Origin: Amorphophallus konjac
Lineage: Eukaryota; Streptophyta; Magnoliopsida; Alismatales; Araceae
Assembly (NCBI GenBank): GCA_022559845.1
Contig: CM040117.1
Location: 14,842,856 to 14,906,855, forward strand
Length of the DNA: 64,000 nucleotides
Reading direction: 5' to 3'
Shown here in pieces: positions 11,184 through 23,244 of this stretch (its first letter is position 1; each line of letters opens with the position of its first letter). A program made the position numbers and the translations under genes. A model generated the notes under the pieces. The model did no database searches. It worked only from the letters and a program-made list of their open reading frames with translations, and had not been told where the DNA came from.

Positions 11184-12611
11184 ATGGCAGCCGTCACCTA
11201 CGGTCCCAACGTCATCGCCACCCACGCCCGGGTGGGCTACTTGGCGACGCCGATCGCTTTCGGCAGCTTCGCCCGGATTATCGGATCGCCCTATTTTCTG
11301 GGTGTGATCCCTGTGGCTGCTTCTCAGCCAACTCCAGTCTCTCTAGTGGCCCCTGCGGCCAACGTGCCAAGCGCGTCTCCAGCTCCAGTGTCCTACCCGA
11401 GTGCCGAGCGCCGGACTATCACTGCAGGCCCCTACAGGGCCCCCATATCAACGACGGCTCGGGTGAACATCAGCTCCCGATGCCAGCCCCGTCTGATCTC
11501 CAACACGGGCCCCGTGCCCCAGACTTCGGTCACTATCTTAGCATCTTCCTCGGGTCCTCAACCCCGAGCCTCAGCAAAGCCGGCACCCAACACGGGCTCC
11601 TTGCCCTGGGTCCACGGCTTCCCAGCATCTTCCTTGGGTCCTTAACCCCAAGCCTCAGTAATGTCGACACCCAACACGGGCTCCCTGCCCTGGGTTCATG
11701 GCTTCCCAGCATCTTCCTCGGGTCCTCAACCCCGAGCCCCAGCAAAGCCGACACCAAACACGGGCTCCCTGGCCCAGGTCCACGGCTTTCCAGCATCTTC
11801 CTCGGGTCCTCAACCCCGAGCCCCAGCAAAGCCGGCACCCAACACGGGCTCCCTGCCCCAGGTTTACGACTTCCCAGCATCTGTATCGGGTCTCCAACCC
11901 CGAATCCCGGCAAGGCCGACACTCAACACGGGCTCACATCCCCGAGTTTACGGCTCCCCGGTTGTGCACTTGGGACCCCGGTCCCGAGCTCCAATTAAGT
12001 CGGCTCTCCCTGTGGGTCTTCCACCAAGAGGGCAGCTCTTCTCAAGACCTTCCTCGGGCATTCCGACCCGAGCCCAGACTACGCCAGCGCCCACCACGGG
12101 TCCTCGACTAAGGGGAGTCGACACCCCAGCACTTCCAACGGTGTAGCCTTCTGGCGCAAGAGTGTCATCTCGAGCCTCAGCGACACTCTTATCGGTGCGG
12201 GTGACGGCTTACACCCGAGTCACCCAGCCATCGATTCCCGGTGCGGGCTACTTACCCCGGGGACCGATCCCGGCACTTCGGACTGACAGCTTCATGTTGC
12301 CAGTCGTTCCGAGCCATGTTTTCTCGGTCTACCATCTTGGGGTGGAGTCTTCCTCAGCTCCTCAGAAGAAGCATCGCCACAGCCGTAGAAGCAAGCGACT
12401 CACCACTGTAACCAGCAACTCCGGCAAGACGGTCCTTGTCGGCGACTTGCGGATCTGTCTCGACGGGGGTGAACCAATTATACCCCAAGAACGGACCGTT
12501 CCTACCATCCCCACTTCCAATCGTTTTGACCTCTTGCGTCAAACACGAGAGGACGAGGCGAAGCTCAAAGGAGCGGGTTCCTCGGCGGCAGCCCAGGGGC
12601 CCCCGCCATAG
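11184..12611 (+). pseudogene. Tat gag-region N-terminal extension, Pro/Ser-rich with 28-residue repeats
   Basis: One frame runs from ATG 11184 with in-frame stops at 11643-11645, 12144-12146 and 12609-12611. It encodes an Ala/Pro/Ser-rich protein without a recognised domain. The centre is a tandem array of 84-bp units (28 residues each) that keeps all three frames open. The last segment (12162-12611) is less repetitive and carries a basic KKHRHSRRSKR cluster, possibly RNA-binding. The same frame reappears from about 12900 and leads into the Gag domain, so this is probably the N-terminal part of one very long Gag or a separate leading ORF, as some Tat/Ogre elements have. Between 12612 and about 12900 the frame is broken. 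Function unknown. Confidence 0.5.
11541..12044 (+). repeat. 84-bp tandem repeat in the Tat gag region
   Basis: The motif GCATCTTCCTCGGGTCCTCA recurs at 11541, 11625, 11709, 11793 and 11877, exactly 84 bp apart, with a sixth degenerate unit from about 11961. The period is a multiple of three, so the repeat encodes a 28-residue Pro/Ser-rich unit. One unit has gained a stop (TAA at 11643). Confidence 0.9.
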
Positions 12612-13028
12612 CTACACACGCGGCCTCCCAAGATAACTCGTCGAAAAAATGACGACATGGGAGACTAGCAATCGGACCTGAGAAGAATCTGGGTCACCCC
12701 AGAAGAAGCTCAAGTTGTTTGAAGGGCGCGTATCATCAACCCCCTGCGAGCACTCAGACGCGGCATCAAACGGGATGAGGCGGGTCTCACAGCAGCATCG
12801 TCTGACGACGCCCAGTCGTCCAATGTCCCCCGCGCAAGCAAGCGGAGGCAAAGGTGAGCCCATCCTCAGGCCGTTCAGCAACATGTCCAGGACTCTACTC
12901 CGGCTAACATCAGGAATGGGCCCCCTCTACAGCGCATCTCGGCCTTTGACAGACTGGGGACGCCTGTTCGCCCCGAGCGACACCCGCGGAGGAAGCGGAC
13001 GGCCCGGTTTATCAATGATGCGGTTCGA

Positions 13029-14147
13029 GTGTTCGTGTGCCACACCATCGGACACCAGCCAGACACCCAGTCTGACGACTTGAACCAGCCTTTATCCCAC
13101 TTCAGGAGGCCACGCCACCCAGCTCCGCCACCTCCTCCAACAAGTCATATCAACACTTCTGCCGGACCGCAAGCGTCAGAACGCGCAGAAGAGGTCCCGA
13201 CAGAAGACCGCGACCCTCCTATCAATGCAGAGCCGGTCAACAACGACCCGCCTGCAAATGATGTTCAGGAAGTGACCCTCGACACTCTAATGAAGGAGAA
13301 TCAGCATATGAAGGCTCTCCTGCAGGTCCTTCTCCAAGAATGAGACCTTCACCCTCAGCAACCTGCTAGGCCTCAGGTGGAGGCACCGGTACCCCCGGTG
13401 GCTCGCGATGCTGCCAACACCTCAGCGGCCATCGCCCGAACCCCGTTGGCAACTGGGTTTGGCATGCCTCCGGTCGAAGCTCAACCACGAGCCTCCAACA
13501 CGCCAGTGCCTGAAAATCTCTTTGCACAACGCCAGATGATCGAGCGCATTGTCGAGACAAAGCTCGCCCAGTATGGTGAAGGGACGGTCACGGTGGATCT
13601 CTATAGTGTACCCTATCCGCTTCACCACCAGTTGAAGAAGCTTCCTCCAGAGTACTCCAAGCCCCCGAAGCTGCAAAAGTTCGATGGGCAGGGGTCGCCA
13701 CATAAGCACTTGGCCTACTACGTTACGGCCATGGGTGAGTTAGCGTTGGAGGAATCATATCTCCTCCGCTACTTCTCCACTTCGCTCACGGGAACGGCCT
13801 TCCAATGGTATTCTCGCCTGAAGCCCAACTCAGTCATCGACTGGGCGGATCTCCAGAAGAAGTTCCTCGACCGATTTCAAACGGCCGAGCGAAGGGTTTC
13901 CCTAGCCGAACTCTATTCTCTCAGGCAGAAAAAGGGCGAGGGTGCCCTCGACTTCATCAAGAAATGGCGAGACCTCAGCATGAGGTGTGTCAATCCGCCC
14001 GTTCAGGAGGACGTCATCACTATATGTCGTCGAGGTTTGGTGGCCGAGGTCAGCGAAAAGCTTCTCGGCACCAATATCAAAGGCTTCGACCAGCTCAATT
14101 CGGCGGTCACCGAGATAGAGATGTTCTTCACCAATAACCCGAGCTAA
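13029..14147 (+). pseudogene. gag: Tat Gag domain (Retrotrans_gag)
   Basis: The frame continues from upstream, with a Pro-rich linker and a short coiled-coil (LDTLMKENQHMKALLQ), a TGA at 13341-13343, then the capsid-like core from about 13500. The core shows the Retrotrans_gag signature: FQWYSRLKPNSVIDWADL followed by KKFLDRF and the RDLSMRC helix. Gag assembles particles in the cytoplasm and packages RNA. A TAA at 14145-14147 ends this open stretch, but the same frame resumes at once. All stops are single-base lesions in an otherwise continuous frame. Confidence 0.85.
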
Positions 14148-14195
14148 ACCGCAGCAAAGGGTAAACAAGCACGAGAACGCCATCCCGGCAAGGAG

Positions 14196-15473
14196 GTGAA
14201 TATCATAGAGTTCACCCCTGCCACTAAGGCCAGTAAAGCGGCCGAATCCAGTGGCTCTGACAAAAAGCCAACGGACAAGCCGGATGTTCCGTCCTTCTCG
14301 GAGCGCATGAAGACGCCCTTCTCTTTCAAGAAGGAACACACGAAAATGCTCTTCGACCTCTGCATGGCTCAGAAAATTGTCGAACTGCCAGAAATCCGCA
14401 AGCCGGACGAGGCGCTAAAGACCAACGATCCCAGCTATTGCCTGTACCATCGCATGCTGGGTCACTCAATTGAAGATTGCTACGTCTTCAAGACTCAGGC
14501 GCAGAAGTTGATCCGAGACGACCTAGTCAAGATGAAGAGTGGTCTCGTTGATCCCCCGCAACCACATACATGGGCCAGGCCAGCTAAAGCGGCGATTGTG
14601 GCTCACCCCTCGGTCAATGTCATCCACATGATGGCCACGTTTTCTCTTTCTGATGATGAATTAGAGGAGCCCGGCGCTAATCGAAGGGGACGTTCGATCT
14701 GGTATCCAAGGTGGAGGCCTTGGCATGATCAGAGACCTCTCTCCTTCCCCAGGGAGAGAACCCGGCGACTCTTCGACATCCTCGTCGAGAGGGGGCAAAT
14801 CATGCCCCGTGACTCGCCTGCCGACTACACCCATTGGGATCGTAGTCACCCCCAGTATTGCCCCTTCCACGCCAGAATCTGCCACTCGATCGAGTCCTGT
14901 AAGGAAGTCCAATACCTCATCCAGGAACAGATCCAATGGGAGCATATTGATGCGGCAGGAAACTCCATGTCGCTCGTCAGGCTTCGGCAAGCTATCGAAG
15001 AGACCCTGAGCATCGCCAGGAGTGTGCCAGAGCGGCCATATTCTCCTAAAGAGAATGGGCACGGGCTGCCTTACCAGCATCCTCCGGAATGGCTCGAGTT
15101 CCGAACTGACAACCAAGAAGCACTCGAGCGACTGCGAAGGCGTAGAGAGCAGGAGGCTAGTCAAGAGACGGAGCCGACTAACTTCTTGGTCAACGTCATC
15201 CATTCCCCAGCTCCTCCGGCCCTTGAGGGCTCCCAGACATCCACAGCTAGCCAGCCAACCCCAGCCACTTCGGCAGTGCAATGGCGGCCCTGGCGAGAGC
15301 TAAAGTCTCTCCCTTTTCCTGAAGAAGACATTGCCAGGCTCCTCCGGGTCCTCCTCGGCCTGGAGGACGTTTTAGTGGGAGAGACGATGACAGGCTCTGT
15401 GACTCTTCCTGGTCTTCCTCCTGTCCTATCTCCGCCACCGACAGCTGCGGATAGGAAGGGAAAGCAAAAATAG
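14196..15473 (+). pseudogene. gag: Tat Gag C-terminal part with two CHHC zinc-finger-like motifs
   Basis: Same frame as the Gag core. Two motifs of the form CX2HX4HX4C occur, at about residue 82 (first Cys codon 14439) and near 14857. These are the Tat-lineage counterpart of the Gag zinc knuckle. Each is preceded by a related proline/arginine-rich segment with FSERMKTPFSFKK or FPRERTRRLFD, so this half looks internally duplicated; a third related start (LPFPEEDIARLLR) follows near 15310. The frame ends at TAG 15471-15473 and resumes downstream. Confidence 0.7.
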
Positions 15474-15602
15474 GGCGAGGTCCCACCTCAGCCTCGTGAC
15501 ACCTCCACAGCGGAGGGGTCGTTCCATTCTCTTCGCCTACCTGTCGACACATTCCTGAGTACAAAGAAGACATCTTCAGAGTCTTTAGCGGCTTCGATTC
15601 AA

Positions 15603-16481
15603 GTGGTGGGCGCACTACCACAGGGTTCCTCCATTCCGCAAAGTCAGGATAACTGTGCGGAGCGACAATGTCCCACGACACTATCATTGGTCGCCAGGCC
15701 TAGCCCTCAGCATGGTTACAAAGGCAAGACTAAGGAGCAGGATGACCAGCGCACCTCTCTGTCCGCTCCTCAACAGAAGCCACCGCCACCGCAACTAAGG
15801 CATCAAACCGCGCATATGTCTTCCGACACCGGTCCTGACGTACCGGCTCAGCAGAAGACATCTTTACCGCCACCGCGGCTAAGGCATCAAACCGCGCATA
15901 TGTCTTCCAACACCGGTCTCGACGTACCGGCTCAGCAGAAGACATCTTTACCGCCACCACGGCTAAGGCATCAAACCGCGCTCATGTCCCCTGACACCGA
16001 TCCCAACATACCGGCTCAGCGGAAGACATCTTCATCGCCACCGCGGTTAAGGCATCAAACCGCGCACACGTCTTCGGACGCCAACACCAACCTACCGACT
16101 CCTCGTAGGCTCCCGTCGCCACCGCGGTTAAGGCATCATACCGCGCACACGTCTTCGGACGCTAGTCCCAGCATTCCGGCATACCAGGAATTGCCGCTCG
16201 AGGTAATCGAGCAGGCGATCAATGCCACCTTCCAGATACAACAAGCGGAAGGCGCCTGGATTGAAATCTGTGCGAGGAAGAGTCAACGACCTCGCCCTGC
16301 AAAAACATCAGCTCGGAGATATCCTCAACAGGATTTGTCAACTCCGGCTCCAGCACCTCTCCCTCCTACTCCCTTGGAGACGGCTATCGCCAAGAGACAA
16401 GAGAAGAACAGGAGGAAGAACTTTAGAAGGCGGCTCAAGAAACAAGCTGAACAAGCAGCCGCCCTGCAATTCCCGGCCTAG
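15603..16481 (+). pseudogene. Tat gag-region segment with second 28-residue repeat array
   Basis: Continues the same frame after the stop at 15471. It opens with a Ser/Pro-rich stretch, then five repeats of a 27-28-residue unit (RLRHQTAHMSSDT core), then a Lys/Arg-rich helical tail ending KKQAEQAAALQFPA and a TAG at 16479-16481. The repeat and tail suggest a flexible, basic, possibly nucleic-acid-binding linker. No known domain. Confidence 0.5.
15797..16213 (+). repeat. Second 84-bp tandem repeat in the Tat gag region
   Basis: AAGGCATCAAACCGCGC starts units at 15797, 15881, 15965, 16049 and (one base changed) 16130. Spacings are 84, 84, 84 and 81 bp, so the frame is kept throughout. The unit sequence is unrelated to the 84-bp repeat at 11541. 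Confidence 0.9.
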
Positions 16482-16484
16482 CCA

Positions 16485-16845
16485 ATGCCTCTCCAAAGGC
16501 TCAAGCGGCTCATTGATGACCTGGAGGAATACGTTCCCCCTCGTCCTACCGGGGCTCTCCCACTCGACAGCTACATCCTGTGGGAGGAAATGCAGAAACG
16601 AGCCCGCCTCAGAAATTGGGTCCAAGAGATGATCCAAAAGCTCAAGAACGGCGAAAGACTCGTGGTCCCTGACGAGCTCTCCTTGTGCTATAAATACAAG
16701 GAGATCACTCCAGAGCAGCTGGAAGAAATGCTCCGACGCTGCACCTGCAATATGGTGGCCATCCTACCTCCCAACAATATCAACGCTTCTAGGCGGGGTG
16801 AGCCAGTAGCCTCCCGGACAAGACAAAGGGCTAACGCCCTCCTTA
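16485..16845 (+). pseudogene. Tat gag-region segment, interrupted by the tandem gag-only array
   Basis: Open in the same frame as the rest of the gag region. It encodes a helical protein (LKRLIDDLEEYVP; WEEMQKRARLRNWVQEMIQK) that reads into the LTR array at 16846. The ancestral frame resumes at 30917 after the array. The last residues of the open frame beyond 16845 come from the inserted LTR. No named domain. Confidence 0.6.
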
Positions 16846-18799
16846 GGATGGGAATCGACGTCGAGCACTAACTTTTATTTTTGCACTTGTGTCCTTTTAG
16901 TTTACTTTTATATCATCGGGAAAGTATGTACGCAATTGTAAGGCTTTATAAGCCAATGTGTCATTCCCTTGGATTCTTTGGGTTTTTGTGCAAATTGTCA
17001 GTAGGTCCAGCAAGGGGGCCCTCACTCCTTCCTCATTGGTCCAAGTGGCACCATTTGGGTCCATGTGGGGCTGGTCAAAGGTCCTAGGTGGCATCTAGAA
17101 GCTTGGACTAGTCATGGGAGACAATTGGACCAAAAAGTCCAATTTGGACACCCATTGGTCAAGGGGGCGCCCCCTCCCTTTAATATAGTTTAATGTGGTT
17201 CCAAACCACATGGGATAAAAACTTTTGAACTCCCTAGTTTGCCCTCCCTAACCCTAGATCTGAGGTCATTTAGAGTCTTTTTTCATTTATTATAAATAGC
17301 TTGTATTTCATAATTTTAGTAGAATTAATCATATGAAATTTCAAAAATTGGTTGGAGCTCTCTTGAAGGGTGCGCCCCTTACCTCTCTCCCCCTGGTTCA
17401 TCTTCTTCCTCCAGCCCTCTAGGGTGTGATACCCATTCTCCTTAGCTCCTCTGAGTTCACCTCTGCTGCCGCCGCCGCCGTTCGTGCCGCCGTCGCGTCG
17501 CCACCGCCGCTACATCGAAGTTTTGTCCAAATCAGGACAGAACCTCTCCTCCAAAATTGTATCTTTGGTTCTTGTTATCTGATTGAGCCCTAATTTTGAG
17601 GGTTTTTTCTGTCCATCTCCACTAACCTCCAGTTAATATTTCGTGTCATTTGGAGTCCATTTGATATTTTTTCTGTATTTTTGTTTGTCCTCTCAGTAAT
17701 CTGCCCTTTTGCAGACCTACGGGACAGAGTCTCCTTGTTGCAATTTCCCCACCCACCTAGAAAATTTTAAAAAATCCAAAAAAATTCCCTAGTTTTTCTC
17801 ACGTATACCTTCTTCCAACATAATTTTCGTTGAGTCAAAAAAAATCATTGAGCCCTCGGTCAAAGGTCTATTTCATGCAGATTCATCTCTGCCCTGTGTG
17901 TCTGTCAGTCCGAGTCAGAAACAAAAACAGTCTTGTAGTCAATTTCACTTTCAATCCGCTCGGTGGATGGAGATGTAAAAATTATATGTTGTAGAGCTAT
18001 GAGTACTATTTCCAACGGTACCAGTCATGCCTTGATCGGCCTTCGGATCTGAGCGTCGTAATTCGTGTCTCCGAGGCCTGCAGATCTATTCCCCGTGCAG
18101 GTCCGAAATTGCAGTCCAGAATATATTCAGAAATAATTATCAAAAATCAACTTCAGGAGCCGCCCCTTCAGGGAGTCGTTCAGGGACGCCCTACCATCGT
18201 CCCAGCTAAGCGGCGCCTCCAGAAGATCTTAGGAAGGCGACGCTCCTTTGGAAATCGTTGTTTGCTATCTAGCGAGTCAGCAACCGAGTTGGCGCAGCAC
18301 CGAGTTGGAATAGTGCCGAGTCGGACCAGCAGGCCGAGTTCGTGCCGTACGCACCTCCAGATTGTTACCCATCAACCCAGGGTCGGTGCTTCCGGGCCCC
18401 ACTTGTAGCCTTTTACCTCCCTGCATGGAGTGGGCAATAGATTTCACTGTTTTAATTAACTTTTACAGTTGTTACCGGGAGTTATAGTACTTGGCCGGGA
18501 ACGTCTTCCCCACGTCCGGAGCGTGGAGGTACACTCGCTACCTTCCTCGTAGGCATTGCTTTACTCGTATATTTTTGTATATGTCGCTGCATGAGTGATA
18601 GATTATCTAGCTTACTATACTTTTATTCACCACTGCGAGAGAGTGAGCGTAACCCGTCCCGTGACTCGACCCGAGTTAACGCAGAAAGGCTGATACCCGA
18701 GACTCACTGTCGGTTTCCCAACCGCGCACGGTCCATGTCTTCCCTCGCATAGGGACGATCACGATCTAGAGTCCCAGGTCGCGTGTCCGTCCCGCATCA
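16846..18799 (+). repeat. Gag-only array, LTR 1
   Basis: 1,954 bp, ending CCCGCATCA. Its first base is G where the other LTRs have T (GGATGGG versus TGATGGG). TATA-like TATAAATA at 17291-17298. Contains the palindrome GGGGGCGCCCCC (17163-17174), an 8-bp-stem hairpin (ATGTGGTT...AACCACAT) just downstream, and a CCG-rich trinucleotide tract at about 17465-17515. The 3' half is closest to LTR 4. Confidence 0.85.
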
Positions 18800-18802
18800 A
18801 TT

Positions 18803-18814
18803 TGGCATCAGAGT
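18803..18814 (+). other. Primer-binding site, array copy 1 (mutated)
   Basis: TGGCATCAGAGT differs at two bases from the initiator-Met site TGGTATCAGAGC seen intact in copies 2 and 3 (22849-22860 and 26877-26888). Confidence 0.8.
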
Positions 18815-19198
18815 GCCAGTTGAGTCTAGGGTGTTTAAAACAAACCAAAAAAAAGAGTCGTTTAAATCGAGTCTAAGTCTAAGTCGGTGTAAGTGTCACA
18901 TTTGCATACCATTAGTCGGTATATCAAAAGGTGTTGTCCGAACGTTAGGCTACGCCTATCGGGAAGGCCGCACACTTGCGCAAGTGATCTTCGGATCGAT
19001 TAACTCCGCCACGTACCGAATCTTGGTTTTGTCTAGGTGTGTAGTCGAGTCTCATTTCAACTTTGCATTTGCATCGCATTCTAAGTCGTGTCTAGGTGCT
19101 TGCATGAGTTGGCAAAACATTTTGCTTATAAAACAAAAAAACAAAAAAATGGCCTTGCATGACCATTCCTAGGGATCCGTTCCCATATTTGGGCAACT

Positions 19199-20442
19199 AT
19201 GGTCAACCCATACCTCAGGCCCAACCAAGGCAACCTATCCGTGTCCGAGTACATTAGAGACTTCAAAGTTTACCGCTTAAGATGTGAAGTCGGGCAGGAT
19301 AACATCGAGGCCGGAACTCAGTTCTGGAAAGGTTCGCGGCTTCACTTCCAATTTGAATTATTTTACCATCACGTGAAAACTTTGGGGGATTCCTATAAGG
19401 TCACTTTGGAGGTCGAGCCATTTGAGTCTCGGTTTGATGCTGCCATACGGCAAGCCGATGCCACCCTTCGGCGAGCATCTACCTCCAAGTCGAGTCCCGA
19501 TCCGGTCGGACCCCCACTCGGACCCCCACCCCTGTTGGGAAATCCTTCCCCTCCCATGAGAGCTCCATTACCATCACCCTCACCTTCCGATCTTATTTCG
19601 GAGCTCTCTCATTTGGAGCCACCAAAGCCCGAGTCACCCAGGTTTCTAACGGGTACGCCTTTTATAGCCGAGCCACTTCTTAGTTGGCTCAAAGATGGCT
19701 TGGTCCCACTTCCTTACCCATCCATGGACCCCACCCTACCACTAGTGCCCGTCAACTCCATCCATACCACATTCCGGTCTAGTCACCATGTTGATACATT
19801 GGATGACCTTATTTTGGGTTTAGGTTGGCAATGAAAGTTGACGCATATATTGGCCTGAGGCTTCGACCAACCCACTAGTCGTAGCTTCACCCATCCGGCC
19901 ATAGGGTCCATTACCTCCGCGTGCACCGTGTGTTGTGTCACTACGGAGATTCTTCTATTCCTCCCGATGCCGGTCGAGTCCGACTACGTTCCCTTTTGCC
20001 CAAGGGAGGAAACCTATTTTCTAGACATGACCGTCGTCCCACCGATCACAATGTATGACAGTGATTATGAATTCTTAAATTGGGACCGAGTCATGGGGGA
20101 ACCCACTTCATGGGGTCATACCTTCTTTGACCCTTTTGACCCCTTCACTAGTGAACCTCCCGAGCCATCATATTCACTCCACTTCTTCCAAGGAGTTCAC
20201 TATCCCACCCCTACCCCTCGGTCTAGTTGGCAAGCCATACCTACGTCTAGGGGTAATGACGAAGGTGGTTTTTGATCTCCTAGCCCTTCTCCACCCAAAT
20301 CTCATAGGTCGCCAATGCATGAGTGGTACATCTTAGGGTGTCTAGGAGTCTCCATTCCGTCAACCATCGAGTACATCTAGTGTATGCATGGCACATATTC
20401 GGGTGTCTTGGTCCACCATCGCCTATGCGTAGATCGGACTAA
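19199..20442 (+). pseudogene. Gag-only element protein, array copy 1
   Basis: The frame begins with the second half of a Ty3/gypsy Gag domain (SVSEYIRDF, YRLRCE, then a FESRFDAAIRQADA helix), followed by a Pro/Ser-rich linker and a long conserved region of unknown function (WLKDGLVP, VDTLDDL, TTEILLFLP, PPITMYD) to a stop at 20440-20442. The first half of the Gag domain is absent. Lesions: TGG to TGA at 19832-19834, CGA to TGA at 19856-19858, and a TGA near 20273. No protease, RT or integrase is present, so the element depended on another for mobility. Confidence 0.7.
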
Positions 20443-20885
20443 CATTAGGTTTGTTTAGGGTCTGTGGGCGTCTTCGTTTCGTCCGGTTTGTTTGTCGAGT
20501 GCATTGTGCGTCTGTGCATACGTTGAGTCAAGTCAGTTTTGTGCGCTCGCGTTGTTAGTCCCTTTCGAGTACGAGACTTATCGTACTTTGGGATCGGCTC
20601 TACGCTACATATCGGATCTAGTCACATAAGGGACTTAGCGGTGATTCTTAGTGAGTCTTCCAGCCGCCTCCCTTCATTTGAGAGTGACCCCACCCCGGAG
20701 TGTCCACCTCTAGCCTCATTCCCCAGCAGCGTGTGCATATCGAATCTATACGGGATGAGCAGGTGTCGATTACTTGGAGTGGAGCGTACTCCGCGCTTCC
20801 AGGTTCGGTGACGGATCCGCCGGAGCTACCCGAGCAGTCGCACCCCTTACTCGACGGGGTCGAGTTCCTCCCACCCGGGGAGAGT

Positions 20886-22845
20886 TGATGGGAATCGACG
20901 TCGAGCACTGAATTTTATTTTTACAATTGTGTCCTTTTAGTTTGCTTTTATATCCTCGGGAAAGTATGTACGCAATTGTAAGATTTTATAAGCCAATGTG
21001 TCATTCCATGAATTCTTTGGGTTTTTGTGCAAATTGTCGGTAGGTCCAGCAAGGGAGCCCTCACTCCTTCCACATTGGTCCAAGTGGCACCATTTGGGTC
21101 CATGTGGGGCTGGTCATAGGTCCTAGGTGGCATCTAGAAGCTTGGACTAGTCATGGGAGACAATTGGACCAAAAAGTCCAATTTGGACACCCATTGGTCA
21201 AGGGGGCGCCCCCCCCCCCCCCCTTTAATATAGTTTAATGTGGTTCCAAACCACATGGGATAAAAACTTTTGAACTCCCTAGTTTGCCCTCCCTAACCCT
21301 AGATCTGAGGTCATTTAGAGTCTTTTTTCACTTATTATAAATAGCTTGTATTTCTTAATTTTAGTAGAATTAACCATATGAAATTTTAGAAATTGGTTGG
21401 AGCTCTCTTGAAGGGTGCGCCCCTTACCTCTCTCCCCCTGGTTCATCTTCTTCCTCCAGTCCTCTAGGGTGTGATACCCATTCTCCTTAGCCCCTCTGAG
21501 TTCACCTCTGCTGCCGCCGCCGCCGTTCATGCCGCCGTCGCGCCGCCACCGCCGCTACATCGAAGTTCTGTCCAAATCAAGATAGAACCTCTCCTCCAAA
21601 ATTGTATCTTTGGTTCTTGTTGTCTGATTGCGCCCTAATTTTTAGGGTTTGTTCTGTCCATCTCCGCTAACCTCCAGTTAAAATTTCGTGTCATTTGGAG
21701 TCCATTTGATATTTTTTCCGTATTTTTGTTTGTCCTCTCAGTAATCTGCCCTTTTACAGACCTACAGGATAGAGTCTTCTTGATACAATTTCCCCACCCA
21801 CCTAGAAAATTTTAAAAAATCCAAACAAATTCCCTAGTGTTCTTCACGTATACCCCCTTCCACCATAATTTTTGTTGAGTCAAAAAAAATCATTGAGCCC
21901 TCGGTCAAAGGTCTATTTCAGGCAGATTCATCTCTGCCCTGTGTGTCTGTCAGTTCGAGTCAGAAATAAAAACAGTCATGCAGTCAATTTCATTTTCAAT
22001 CCGTTTGGTGGATGGAGCTGTAAAAATTATATGTTGTAGAGCTATGAGTACTCTTTCCAACGGTACCAGCCATACCTCGATCGGCCTTCGGATCTGAGTG
22101 TCGTAATTCGTGTCTCCGAGGCCTACAGATCTATTCCCGGTGCAGGTCCGAAATTGCAGTCCAGAATATATTCAGAAATAATTATCAGAAAATCAACTTC
22201 AGGAGCCGCCCCTTCAGGGAGTCGTTCAGGGACGCCCTGCCATCGTCCCAGCCAAGCGGCGCATCCAGAACATCTCAGGAAGGTGACACTCCTTTGGAAA
22301 TCGTTGTTTACTGTCCAGCGAGTCAGCAACCGAGTTGGCGCAGCACCGAGTTGGAATAGTGCCGAGTCGGACCAGCAGGCCGAGTTCGTGCCGTACGCTC
22401 CTCCAGATTGTTACCCGTCAACCCAGGGTCGGAGCTCCCGGGCCCCACTTGTAGCCCTTTACCTCCCTGCATGGAGTGGGCAATAGATTTCACTGTTTTA
22501 ATTAACTTTTACCGTTGTTATCGGGAGTTACCGTACTTTTCCGGGAACGTCTTCCCCACGCCCGGAGCGTGGAGGTACGCTCGCTACCCTCCTCGTAGAC
22601 ATTGCTTTACTCGTATATTTTTGTATATGCCGCTGCATGAGTGATAGATTATCTAGCTTACTATACTTTTATTCACCGTTGCGAGAGAGTGAGCGTAACC
22701 CGTCCCGTGACTCGACCCGAGTTAACGCGGAAAGGCCAATACCCGAGACTCACTGTCGGTTTCCCAACCGCGCACGGTCCATGTCTTCCCTCGCATAGGA
22801 ACGATCGCGATCTAGAGTCCCAGGTCGCGTGTTCGCCCCGCATCA
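20886..22845 (+). repeat. Gag-only array, LTR 2
   Basis: 1,960 bp, TGATG...CATCA ends. Preceded by the polypurine tract CGGGGAGAGT (20876-20885) and followed by a perfect initiator-Met site (22849-22860). The conserved GGGGGCGCCCCC palindrome (21202-21213) is extended here into a long C-run. Confidence 0.9.
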
Positions 22846-23244
22846 ATTTGGTATCAGAGCGCTAGTTGAGTCTAGGGTGTTTAAAACAAACCAAAAAAAA
22901 GAGTCGTTTAAATCGAGTCTAAGTCTAAGTCGGTGTAAGTGTCACATTTGCATACCATTAGTCGGTATATCAAAAGGTGTTGTCCGAACGTTAGGCTACG
23001 CCTATCGGGAAGGCCGCACACTTGCGCGAGTGATCTTCAGATCGATTAACTCCGCCACGTACCGAATCTTGGTTTTGTCTAGGTGTGTAGTCGAGTCTCA
23101 TTTCAACTTTACATTTGCATCGCATTCTAAGTCGTGTCTAGGTGCTTGCATGAGTTGGCAAAACATTTTGCTTATAAAACAAAAAAACAAAAAAATGGCT
23201 TTGCTTGACCATTCCTAGGGATCTGTTCCCATATTTGGGAAACT

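Noticed and set aside
11533..11922. Minus-strand open frames over the 84-bp repeat
   Set aside because: A GC-rich repeat with a period divisible by three keeps all frames open; the sense frame continues into Gag.
18783..19172. Open frame repeated in array copies 1 and 2 across the LTR end and primer site (also at 22829-23218)
   Set aside because: It starts inside the LTR and runs over the primer-binding site; it recurs only because the DNA is repeated. No domain, and not in frame with the Gag-related ORF.
20648..20908. Minus-strand open frames repeated at 20648, 24681 and 28694
   Set aside because: They overlap the LTR boundary and polypurine tract and read opposite to the element; repeat shadows.
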